Origin: Streptomyces sp. STR69
Lineage (GTDB): Bacteria > Actinomycetota > Actinomycetes > Streptomycetales > Streptomycetaceae
Direction of reading: 5' to 3'
Length of the DNA stretch: 64,000 nucleotides
NCBI RefSeq assembly: GCF_024519455.1
Contig: NZ_JALJRY010000008.1
Location: 318,132-382,131, forward strand
Made by a program: the position numbers and the translations under genes. Below are positions 15,567 to 24,784 of this stretch, one piece after another (positions within the stretch are counted from its first letter, which is position 1; the number at the start of each line of letters is the position of its first letter). Below the pieces are notes generated by a model. The model was not told the origin of the DNA and ran no database searches. It saw only the letters and a program-made list of their open reading frames with translations.

Positions 15567-16268
15567 ATGTCCACCGACCGCAGCATCGTGCTCTTCGACC
15601 TCTTCGGAGTCATCGCCCGCCATCAACGCCCGGGCGCCCTGCGGCAGATGGCCGCCCGCTGCCGCACCCCGACCGACGCCTTCACCACCGCCTACTGGTC
15701 CTGCCGCCCGCCTTACGACGCCGGTCACCACTCCGCACCCGAGTACTGGACCGCCGTACTGCGCATGCTGTCCAGGCCCGTCGACGCCGACACGATCGAG
15801 GAACTGCGCCGCACCGACATCGACAGCTGGTCACGCGTCGACGAATCGATGGTCGCCTACGTCCAGTCCCTGCGCGCCGTCGCCGAGGTCGCCCTCCTGT
15901 CCAACATCCCCTCGGACCACGCGGACGCCTTCCTCGCCGCGCAGCCCTGGCTGAACCGGCTGGACCACGTCGCCTTCTCCGGGAAGATCAAGGCGGCGAA
16001 ACCGGACCCGGCGGCCTTCCAGCACTGTGTCGTCGCCCTGCGGGCCGCCCCGGCCGACTTCCTCTTCGTCGACGACCGGGAGGAGAACGTACGAGCCGCG
16101 CGGGCCGTGGGCATGGACGGACACGTCTTCACCGACCACGCCGAACTCGCAGCCGTCATCGACGCCTGGCTGCCCGCTGGAGCGGTTCTCACCCCAGGAC
16201 GACCACGGCCCGCCCCCGGCAGCACACCACGTCACCGGAACCGCAGCGCTCGACCAGATCGAGAGTGA
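15567..16268 (+). CDS. HAD-superfamily hydrolase
   Basis: 233 residues. HAD motif I FDLFGV (nucleophile at residue 11), motif II LLSNIPSD, motif III Lys in KIKAAKPDP and motif IV FVDDREENV are all present in order, with a small alpha-helical cap after motif I as in epoxide-hydrolase N-domain/YihX-type phosphatases. GGAGG precedes the ATG. Probably a sugar-phosphate or small phosphoester phosphatase co-transcribed with the MFS gene. Its last 80 bp overlap, in the opposite direction, the end of the dehydratase gene 16189-16596, and its final ~30 residues look like unconserved extension. Confidence 0.88.
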   Translation: MSTDRSIVLFDLFGVIARHQRPGALRQMAARCRTPTDAFTTAYWSCRPPYDAGHHSAPEYWTAVLRMLSRPVDADTIEELRRTDIDSWSRVDESMVAYVQSLRAVAEVALLSNIPSDHADAFLAAQPWLNRLDHVAFSGKIKAAKPDPAAFQHCVVALRAAPADFLFVDDREENVRAARAVGMDGHVFTDHAELAAVIDAWLPAGAVLTPGRPRPAPGSTPRHRNRSARPDRE

Positions 16269-16596
16269 TCTCACCGTCAACTCCGCCCACCGCACGCACA
16301 GTTCCGGTCACCACCAGCCGCTCTCCCACGTGGGCCGGTGCCCGGTTCTGCCACTCCACCTCCCGCACCTCCCCGCCCTCGCCCGCGAACTCCGCGGCGG
16401 CGCGATAGAACAGACAGCCGTGCAGCTGAGCCATCACGACCGGTCCGGCCAGCCCCTCCGAGCGGGCGAAGTCGGTGTCGTAGTGGATGCGATGGGCATT
16501 GCGGGTGACCGCGCCGAACCGCAGCAGGGTGATCGCGTCGGGAGTCATGCCGACCGGCAACAGGGCTTGCCCGACGCTGATATGACGGTCCGTCAT
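16189..16596 (-). CDS. MaoC/HTD2-type dehydratase, small subunit (pair 2)
   Basis: 135-residue hotdog domain with the same active-site motif as pair 1 (RNAHRIHYDTDFARSEG, about residues 32-48). ATG overlaps the stop of the large subunit (ATGA). Expected to hydrate an enoyl-CoA. Its 3' end overlaps the HAD gene by 80 bp tail to tail. Two such pairs in one island suggest two successive hydration steps or two branches of the pathway. Confidence 0.87.
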   Translation of the reverse strand: MTDRHISVGQALLPVGMTPDAITLLRFGAVTRNAHRIHYDTDFARSEGLAGPVVMAQLHGCLFYRAAAEFAGEGGEVREVEWQNRAPAHVGERLVVTGTVRAVGGVDGEITLDLVERCGSGDVVCCRGRAVVVLG

Positions 16597-17078
16597 CGGA
16601 CGATGAACCTCTCCGTGACCTCGACCAGCGTCCCCCGCACCGAGCCGTACACCTTCTCCACCGTGAGCAGTACGAACCCCTCACCGCTGCCCTTGCGCTC
16701 CACGGCGGTCAGCGTGCGCCGCAGTTCGATCCGGTCGCCGGCCCGGGCCGCCGCGATCCAGCGCACCGCCTGGCCGCCCGCCATCAGCCGGACCCCGAGC
16801 CCGTCCGTGCCGGGCACCTCGTCGCGGTACATGCCGTCCGGCCGGAACTCCGACGCGTCGGCCCCGGGCGCCCCGCGCAGCAGGCTCACCACATACATCG
16901 GATGCACGGCGAAGTCGGCGTGACCGGGATCGACGAGACGCGGCGCGCTCTCCCCGGCCGCCCGCACGAACTCCGCCGCGTCCTCGGCCCGTACCACCCC
17001 CAGCGACCGCCGCTCCCACCTCCCGACCGACGCCCGGGCCCGCTCCTCGACCAACTCCAAATCGGCGTTCCGGAACAT
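16593..17078 (-). CDS. FAS1-like dehydratase (N-terminal MaoC) domain protein, large subunit (pair 2)
   Basis: 161-residue hotdog protein paralogous to 6411-6932: shared blocks include ASVGRWE, FRPDGMYRDEVPGTDGLGVR, GGQAVRWIAAARAGDRIEL and LTAVERKGSGEGFVLL. Start at 17078 is the first gene of a two-gene minus-strand operon, divergent from the meta-cleavage hydrolase operon. Copy B of the island box lies in the 126-bp divergent gap, so it may respond to the same regulator. Confidence 0.86.
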   Translation of the reverse strand: MFRNADLELVEERARASVGRWERRSLGVVRAEDAAEFVRAAGESAPRLVDPGHADFAVHPMYVVSLLRGAPGADASEFRPDGMYRDEVPGTDGLGVRLMAGGQAVRWIAAARAGDRIELRRTLTAVERKGSGEGFVLLTVEKVYGSVRGTLVEVTERFIVR

Positions 17079-17147
17079 GGCTGCCTCCTGTCCTCATCCC
17101 GTCCCCGGACGCTAAGGAGGCCCGTCCCCCGGCCGCCACGGAACCGG

Positions 17148-17178
17148 CCCGTTCAGCGGACCGTTCCGCTTGGGCGGA
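17148..17178. promoter_or_regulatory. Island operator box, copy B (best copy)
   Basis: On the plus strand CCCGTTCAGCGGACC runs on into GTTCCGCTTGGGCGGA. The centre 17155-17170 is a perfect inverted repeat AGCGGA-CCGT-TCCGCT. It ends 26 nt before the start codon of the hydrolase at 17205. It matches copies A, A' and C, and its symmetry fits a dimeric regulator such as IclR. Confidence 0.65.
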
Positions 17179-17204
17179 GATCGCCGCCGTCCCACCATCG
17201 GGAC

Positions 17205-18083
17205 ATGGACCTCATGGACATCCAGCCGCCGCCGGAGGGCGCCTACGCGGAAGCGGACGGCGTCAAATACCACTACGTCGAACTGGGGGAGGGCGGCCCC
17301 ACCGTCAGCCCCACGGTCTTCCTGCACGGCGGCGGCCCCGGCTGCACCGGCTGGTCGGACTTCGGCCAGGTGGCCCCCCTGTTCGCGAAGGACCGCCGCT
17401 GTCTGCTCGTCGACATCCTCCAGTACGGCAAGTCCGCCAAGCCCGTCATCGAGGGCCCCATGTGGGACTACCACGCGGCCAAGACCGTGGCCCTCCTCGA
17501 CGAACTCGCCATCGACCGCGCCGACTTCGTCTGCAACTCCTGGGGCGGCACCATCGCCCTCGACCTGGCCGCCAAGTACCCCGACCGCGTACGGTCGTTG
17601 GTCATCACCGGCAGCATGCCCGTCTTCTACGGCCCCCTCGCCCCGCTGCCGGAAGGCGGCCGACGCGGCCGTAACGCCCGGGACGTCTACTACGGTGGCA
17701 CCGGTCCTTCGTGGCAGAAGATGCGCGAACTCATCGCCCGCCTGGAGTGGTTCGACCCGGACGCCATCCCCGACGGCACCGTGACCCTGCGCTACGAGCA
17801 GAGCCTCGACCCCGAGGAGACCGCCCTCGCCGGCGCCTCCGACAACCCGCGCGGCGACTGGCAGGACCTCACCGCCGAACTCGGTCTGATCGCCGCGCCG
17901 ACGCTCTTCGTGTGGGGCATGCAGGACGCGTTCCTGACCCCCGACTACCCGCTGATGCTGGCCCGCATGATCCCCAAGGGCAACCTGCACGTGATGAGCG
18001 AGGCCTCCCACCACCCGCAGGAGGAACGGCCGTACGACTACCACAGCGTCGTCACCGGCTTCCTGAACCAGCAGCATCACTGA
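17205..18083 (+). CDS. Alpha/beta hydrolase, meta-cleavage-product hydrolase type (BphD/MhpC-like)
   Basis: 292 residues. The oxyanion loop HGGGPGCTGWSDF (41-53) is the signature of C-C hydrolases acting on meta-cleavage products such as BphD, HsaD and MhpC. Nucleophile S112 sits in CNSWGGT: the usual first Gly of GxSxG is Cys110, an uncommon elbow. Catalytic Asp lies in WGMQDAFLTPD and His in SEASHHPQEE. It would cleave a vinylogous diketone to a 2-hydroxyalkadienoate and an acid. First gene of a plus-strand operon with CoA-transferase and ligase. A second ATG three codons on (17214) is possible. Confidence 0.88.
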   Translation: MDLMDIQPPPEGAYAEADGVKYHYVELGEGGPTVSPTVFLHGGGPGCTGWSDFGQVAPLFAKDRRCLLVDILQYGKSAKPVIEGPMWDYHAAKTVALLDELAIDRADFVCNSWGGTIALDLAAKYPDRVRSLVITGSMPVFYGPLAPLPEGGRRGRNARDVYYGGTGPSWQKMRELIARLEWFDPDAIPDGTVTLRYEQSLDPEETALAGASDNPRGDWQDLTAELGLIAAPTLFVWGMQDAFLTPDYPLMLARMIPKGNLHVMSEASHHPQEERPYDYHSVVTGFLNQQHH

Positions 18084-18114
18084 CCCCGTACGACCGACTC
18101 TTCGGGGAGGAGAC

Positions 18115-20427
18115 GTGAGCGAGACCGTGCCGCGCGTCGTTGAACTGCCCAGCCCCTTCACCCGGTTCGCCGGCCGGCTGCTGGTCGGACTCGGGTACGA
18201 GGTCGTGCTCGTCGAACCGCCGGAAGGCGACGGGACCCGGCGGGAACAGGGCGGCGACGCGTTCGTCCACTGGCACGCCGGCAAACGGTCGGTCGTCCCC
18301 GCCTCGCCCGAGGACCTGCGCGCCCTGCTGACCGCCGCCGATGTGCTGCTCGACGGGAGTCCGGGCGGCGCGGAGGCGCTCGCCGCCGGGCTCGACGACC
18401 TCGTGCACGTCCGCGTCACCCCCTTCGGGCTGCTCGGCCCCCGCAGCGACTGGCAGGGCACCGACCTCGTCGTGGCCGCGCTCGGCGGGATGCTCGCCCA
18501 GGTCGGTGACCCCGACGGCCCGCCGCTACGGCTGCCGGAGCAGCAGGCCGAACAGCTCGCCGGCGTCAACGCGGCGATCGCCGCCCTGCTCGGCCTGCGC
18601 GCCCGCCGTACCGGCCCGGGACAGCTCGTCGACGTCTCCGCACAGGCCTGCGTGGCCGCCGCCCTGGAGGCCGGCGCCCTCGCCTATCTGCACGAGGACC
18701 GGGTGCCGCCACGCCCGGGCCGCGTCCACCCCCTCGTCCCGCACGGCCTGTTCCGGGCCGCCGACGGCTACCTGGGCGGCGGGCTCGGCGGCAGCCCCCG
18801 CATGTGGGACGCACTGCTGGAATGGCTGCGCGAGGAGGACGCGGCGGCCGATCTCACGGAACCGCGCTGGCAGGACCCGGTCGAGCGCAAGAAGCACCAG
18901 GAGCATGTGTTCAAGGTCGTCCAGGACTTCGTGGGCACCTGGCCCAAGGCCGAGTTCGCGGAGCGCGCCCAGGCCAGAAAACTCCCCTGGGCAGCCGTCG
19001 ACCTGCCCCACGAACTCCCCGACAACCCCCAGCTCACGGCCCGCGAGTTCTTCACCCGGGTACGGACACCGGAGGGCGAACGCACCGATCTGGGCTTCCC
19101 GTTCGCGTTCCCGGAGGGCCACCGGATACGGGAGTTGGACGTCCGGAGCGTGGGCGCTGACCAGGAACTGCTGAACGCCGAACCGCCCGCCGAACGCCCG
19201 GTGCGGCCCGCCTCCGTACAGCCCGCCCTGCACGGCATCCGTGTCCTCGACCTGACCTGGGTCCTGGCCGGCCCCTACTGCACGAAGGTCCTCGCCGACC
19301 ACGGCGCCGACGTCATCAAGGTCGAGTCCGCGGGCCGCCCCGACCCCACCCGCTTCGCTCCCTTCATGCACCTCTCCCGAGGCCCCCACACGGACCCGAA
19401 CACCAACGGCTACTTCAACGAGGTCAACCGCAACAAACGCAGCATCGCCCTCGACACCCGCACCGACGACGGCGTCACGGTGCTGCGCGAACTCATCGCC
19501 CACTGCGACGTCCTCGTGGAGAACTTCAGCTCCACGGTCATGCGCAAACTCGGCCTGGGCTACGAGGAGTTGCGCCGGATCAACCCCGGACTCGTCTACG
19601 TCAGCATGTCGGGCATGGGCCACACCGGACCGCGCAACGGCTGGGTGTCGTACGCCGACACGGTCTCGGCGAGCGGGGGCCTGACCGCGTTCACCGGTTG
19701 GGGGCCGGACGACGTGGTCGGGGTGATCTACGGCCACGGCGACATCGTCGCCGGACTGCAGGCCGCACTCGCCACGGTCGCCGCACTGGAGCACCGCGCC
19801 GGCACCGGACGCGGACAGCACATCGACCTGTCCCAACTGGAGGCGACAGCAGCCCACATGGGCACCAGCCTTCTCGGCGGCCCGAAGGTGACACCGGCCG
19901 GCAACACCCACCCGAGCTGGAGCCCGCAGGGCGTCTACCGCTGCCTCGGCGCCGACCGCTGGCTCGCCGTCAGCGTGCGCGAAGACACGGAGTGGGCCGC
20001 GCTGTGCGAGGTCATCGGCCGACCCGAACTCGCCACCGACGAACGGACCTTGACGGCCGAGGCGCGCAGACAGGCCACGGACCTGGTCGACGCCGTACTG
20101 GGGGAGTGGACCCGCACGCTCCCCGCAGATGTCGCCGCCGAGGCGCTCCAGGCGCGCGGTGTCCCGGCCGGAGCGGTCCAGGACGGCCGTGAACTCGTCG
20201 AACACGACCCGCAGTTGAGGGCCCGCGGCTTCTACGTGCGCAAGGAGCACCCGGTCGCGGGCGCCTTCCTCCACGAGGGCGTCCCGATCCGCCTGACCCG
20301 CACACCCGGCGCGGTCCGCGAGGCCGCGCCCGTGCTCGGCGCCGACACCGACGCCGTGCTGAGGGAGGTGGCCGGGTTCCCGGCGGAGCGTGTGCAGCGC
20401 CTTCGGGAGGCGGGAGTCCTGCGGTGA
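18115..20427 (+). CDS. Double-domain family III CoA-transferase (CaiB/BaiF)
   Basis: 770 residues, about twice the ~400 of a single family III subunit. Residues 1-~350 and ~370-770 are two CaiB/BaiF repeats. The second is the more typical (GIRVLDLTWVLAGPYCTKVLADHGADVIKVE) with the catalytic Asp probably D515 in SYADTVSA; the first also has an Asp at the equivalent place (D117 in GTDLVVAALGG). The N-terminal repeat has lost much of the CoA-binding N-terminus. It would transfer CoA between acids, activating a pathway product. GTG start with GGGGAGGAG upstream, 31 bp after the hydrolase, and its stop overlaps the ligase start by 4 bp. Confidence 0.9.
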   Translation: MSETVPRVVELPSPFTRFAGRLLVGLGYEVVLVEPPEGDGTRREQGGDAFVHWHAGKRSVVPASPEDLRALLTAADVLLDGSPGGAEALAAGLDDLVHVRVTPFGLLGPRSDWQGTDLVVAALGGMLAQVGDPDGPPLRLPEQQAEQLAGVNAAIAALLGLRARRTGPGQLVDVSAQACVAAALEAGALAYLHEDRVPPRPGRVHPLVPHGLFRAADGYLGGGLGGSPRMWDALLEWLREEDAAADLTEPRWQDPVERKKHQEHVFKVVQDFVGTWPKAEFAERAQARKLPWAAVDLPHELPDNPQLTAREFFTRVRTPEGERTDLGFPFAFPEGHRIRELDVRSVGADQELLNAEPPAERPVRPASVQPALHGIRVLDLTWVLAGPYCTKVLADHGADVIKVESAGRPDPTRFAPFMHLSRGPHTDPNTNGYFNEVNRNKRSIALDTRTDDGVTVLRELIAHCDVLVENFSSTVMRKLGLGYEELRRINPGLVYVSMSGMGHTGPRNGWVSYADTVSASGGLTAFTGWGPDDVVGVIYGHGDIVAGLQAALATVAALEHRAGTGRGQHIDLSQLEATAAHMGTSLLGGPKVTPAGNTHPSWSPQGVYRCLGADRWLAVSVREDTEWAALCEVIGRPELATDERTLTAEARRQATDLVDAVLGEWTRTLPADVAAEALQARGVPAGAVQDGRELVEHDPQLRARGFYVRKEHPVAGAFLHEGVPIRLTRTPGAVREAAPVLGADTDAVLREVAGFPAERVQRLREAGVLR

Positions 20428-21941
20428 TCGACACCGTCCCCGGCCTCCTCGACGCGGCGGCCGGGGAGTTCGGCGAACGGACCTTCCTGAGGATGGGGGA
20501 GGTGACCCGGACGTACACGCAGACCCGGACGGCCGCCGCCACGATGGCGGGCGCGCTCGCGGCACGCGGCTGCCGGCCCGGGGACCGTGTCGCCGCCATG
20601 GCCGGCAACCGGATCGAGTTCGTCGACCTCGTCCTCGGCTGCGCCTGGCTGGGCGCGGTACTGATCCCGCTCAACACCGGGCTGCGGGGCGGTGGACTCC
20701 GGCAGGTGCTGCGCGCGGCAGAGCCCCGATTCCTGCTGGTGGAAGAGGAGTTGGCGGAACGTGTCGTAACGGCCGGATTCCAGGGGGAGTTGTGGGTCGT
20801 CGGCGGGGCCGACGTACCGGCACCGGACCTGGCCCCCGCCGTGCCGGCGGCCCAAGTGCGCCCGGACGACACCGCGTTCGTGCTGTTCACCTCCGGCACC
20901 ACGGGGACCGCGCGCGGGGTGCGGTGCCCGCACGCGCAGTCCGTCTGGTGGGGCCGTAACGTCTCCGACTCGCTCCGCCTCACCGCCGACGACGTGCTGT
21001 ACACCTGCCTCCCGCTGTTCCACACCAACGCGCTGAACACCCTCGCGCAGGCCATGGCGGTGGGCGCGAGCTGTGTGATCGACGAGCGGTTCTCGGCGTC
21101 GCGGTACTGGCAGCGGGTGGCCGAGACCGGGGCGACCGCCGTCTATCTGCTGGGCGCGATGGCGCCGATGCTGCTGGCGCAGCCGCCGGGGCCCGCCGAC
21201 CGTGCGCACCGGGCCTGGCGCGGGCTCTCCCCGGCTACTCCGGGGTCCGCGTGGGAGCCGTTCCGCGAGCGGTTCGGGGTCACGCTCGTCGACGGGTTCG
21301 GGTCCACGGAGACGAACCTCGTCATCGGGTCGACGCCCGAGGAGCAGCGGCCCGGTTACGTCGGCACCGTGCGCGAGGGTTTCTCCGCGCGTGTGGTCGA
21401 CGAACTGCTCGACCCTGTCCCGGACGGAGTCCCCGGCGAGCTGCTGGTCCGCAGCGCACACCAATTCGCCTTCTGCACCGGCTACTTGGGGGAGGCGGAG
21501 CCCGGACCGACCGTGTGGCGGCGTACCGGCGACCGGGTGGTGCGCGAGCCGGACGGCTGGTTCCGGTTCGTCGACCGGATCAAGGACGTCATCCGGCGGC
21601 GCGGCGAGAACGTCTCCTCGCACGAGGTGGAGTCCGTCGTCCGCGCGCATCCGGCGGTCGCCGACGCGGCGGCCTTCCCCGTGCCCTCGGAGCTGGCCGA
21701 GGACGAGGTCATGGTCGCGGTCGTTCCCGCGCCCGGGCAGGCACTGGACCTCCGGGACCTCGTACGGCACTGCGCGCGGGAGCTGCCCGCCTTCGCGGTG
21801 CCCCGCTACCTCGACACCGTCCGCGAGCTCCCGCTCACCGAGACCGGCAAAGTTCGCAAGGCGGCATTGCGGGAACGTGGGGTCACCGCCACGACGTGGG
21901 ACCGCTCCACATCGCCCACCCCGGCACGACATCAAACTTGA
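20424..21941 (+). CDS. AMP-forming acyl-CoA synthetase/ligase
   Basis: 505-residue ANL-superfamily enzyme. Adenylation motif FTSGTTGTARGV near residues 155-166 has Arg where the usual TSGTTGxPKG has Lys. Further motifs: DGFGSTETN (A5), RTGDRVVREPDGWFRFVDRIKDVIRRRGENVSS split over A7-A8, and the C-terminal catalytic K476 in ETGKVRK. It activates a carboxylic acid as acyl-AMP and then thioester. GTG start overlaps the CoA-transferase stop. Two different CoA-activating enzymes side by side suggest two acid intermediates. Confidence 0.9.
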   Translation: MIDTVPGLLDAAAGEFGERTFLRMGEVTRTYTQTRTAAATMAGALAARGCRPGDRVAAMAGNRIEFVDLVLGCAWLGAVLIPLNTGLRGGGLRQVLRAAEPRFLLVEEELAERVVTAGFQGELWVVGGADVPAPDLAPAVPAAQVRPDDTAFVLFTSGTTGTARGVRCPHAQSVWWGRNVSDSLRLTADDVLYTCLPLFHTNALNTLAQAMAVGASCVIDERFSASRYWQRVAETGATAVYLLGAMAPMLLAQPPGPADRAHRAWRGLSPATPGSAWEPFRERFGVTLVDGFGSTETNLVIGSTPEEQRPGYVGTVREGFSARVVDELLDPVPDGVPGELLVRSAHQFAFCTGYLGEAEPGPTVWRRTGDRVVREPDGWFRFVDRIKDVIRRRGENVSSHEVESVVRAHPAVADAAAFPVPSELAEDEVMVAVVPAPGQALDLRDLVRHCARELPAFAVPRYLDTVRELPLTETGKVRKAALRERGVTATTWDRSTSPTPARHQT

Positions 21942-21984
21942 ACCATTTGTTTTCTTGAATCACTCGTGTTTATGGCTGTAGGTT
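21937..21984 (+). promoter_or_regulatory. furA promoter with tandem CTTGAAYCA elements; transcript probably leaderless
   Basis: CTTGAACCA (21937-21945) and CTTGAATCA (21954-21962) are direct repeats 17 bp apart. The second supplies a -35 TTGAAT (21955-21960), then 18 bp and a -10 TAGGTT (21979-21984). The ATG follows seven bases later, so transcription would start at or next to it. FurA proteins of this family repress their own promoter at A+T-rich sites; the repeats are the likely operator. Confidence 0.55.
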
Positions 21985-21991
21985 GAGCGCC

Positions 21992-22429
21992 ATGACCGCA
22001 TCCCCGCCTCCGACCACCGCCGAGGAGCTGCGCGGTGCCGGCCTGCGGGTGACGGCAGCCCGCGTCGCACTGCTGGAGACCGTTCGGCACGGTGACCACC
22101 TCGATGTCGAGGCCGTCGCCTCCGGGGTCCGTGGCCGCGTAGGACACATATCGCTCCAGGCCGTCTACGACGCCCTCCACGCGCTGACCTCGGCCGGACT
22201 CATACGCCGTATCGAACCGGCGGGCAGTCCCGCCCGCTTCGAAGGACGCGTCGGCGACAATCACCACCACCTCATGTGCAGGTCGTGCGGTGCCGTCGCC
22301 GACGTCGACTGCGCGGTCGGTGAGGCCCCCTGCCTGACCGCCTCCGACGACCACGGCTTCTCGATCGACGAGGCCGAGGTCATCTACTGGGGTCTGTGCC
22401 CCACCTGTACCACCGCCCCCAGTTCCTGA
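21992..22429 (+). CDS. furA: Fur-family redox-sensing repressor (FurA/FurS type)
   Basis: 145 residues from the ATG at 21992. N-terminal winged helix (GLRVTAARVALLETVRHGDHLDVEAV) and C-terminal metal-binding domain with HHHLMC (91-96), C96/C99 in CRSC and C136/C139 in CPTC. Gene order furA-katG is conserved in streptomycetes and mycobacteria, where FurA represses the downstream catalase-peroxidase and releases DNA on oxidation or metal loss. No Shine-Dalgarno sequence is obvious, consistent with a leaderless mRNA. A TTG three codons upstream is an alternative. Confidence 0.9.
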   Translation: MTASPPPTTAEELRGAGLRVTAARVALLETVRHGDHLDVEAVASGVRGRVGHISLQAVYDALHALTSAGLIRRIEPAGSPARFEGRVGDNHHHLMCRSCGAVADVDCAVGEAPCLTASDDHGFSIDEAEVIYWGLCPTCTTAPSS

Positions 22430-22463
22430 AGTCACGTGATCCACCCCGTTTGGAAGGATTCCC

Positions 22464-24674
<2,211 letters not shown>

Positions 24675-24691
24675 GCACTCCGCACCACCTG

Positions 24692-24726
24692 ACGTCCGGG
24701 TCGGCCCTTGGGGTCGGCCCGGACGT
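24692..24726 (+). terminator. Terminator after katG
   Basis: Inverted repeat starting ACGTCCGGG and ending CCCGGACGT, with an inner CCC-TTG-GGG, followed by TTTCTC. Stem 14 of 16 paired. It begins 17 bp after the katG stop. Confidence 0.75.
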
Positions 24727-24784
24727 TTCTCACCTTCTGAACTCGCGGCACAGGCGTGCACGTTCGTCACATAAGCTCCTCCGC

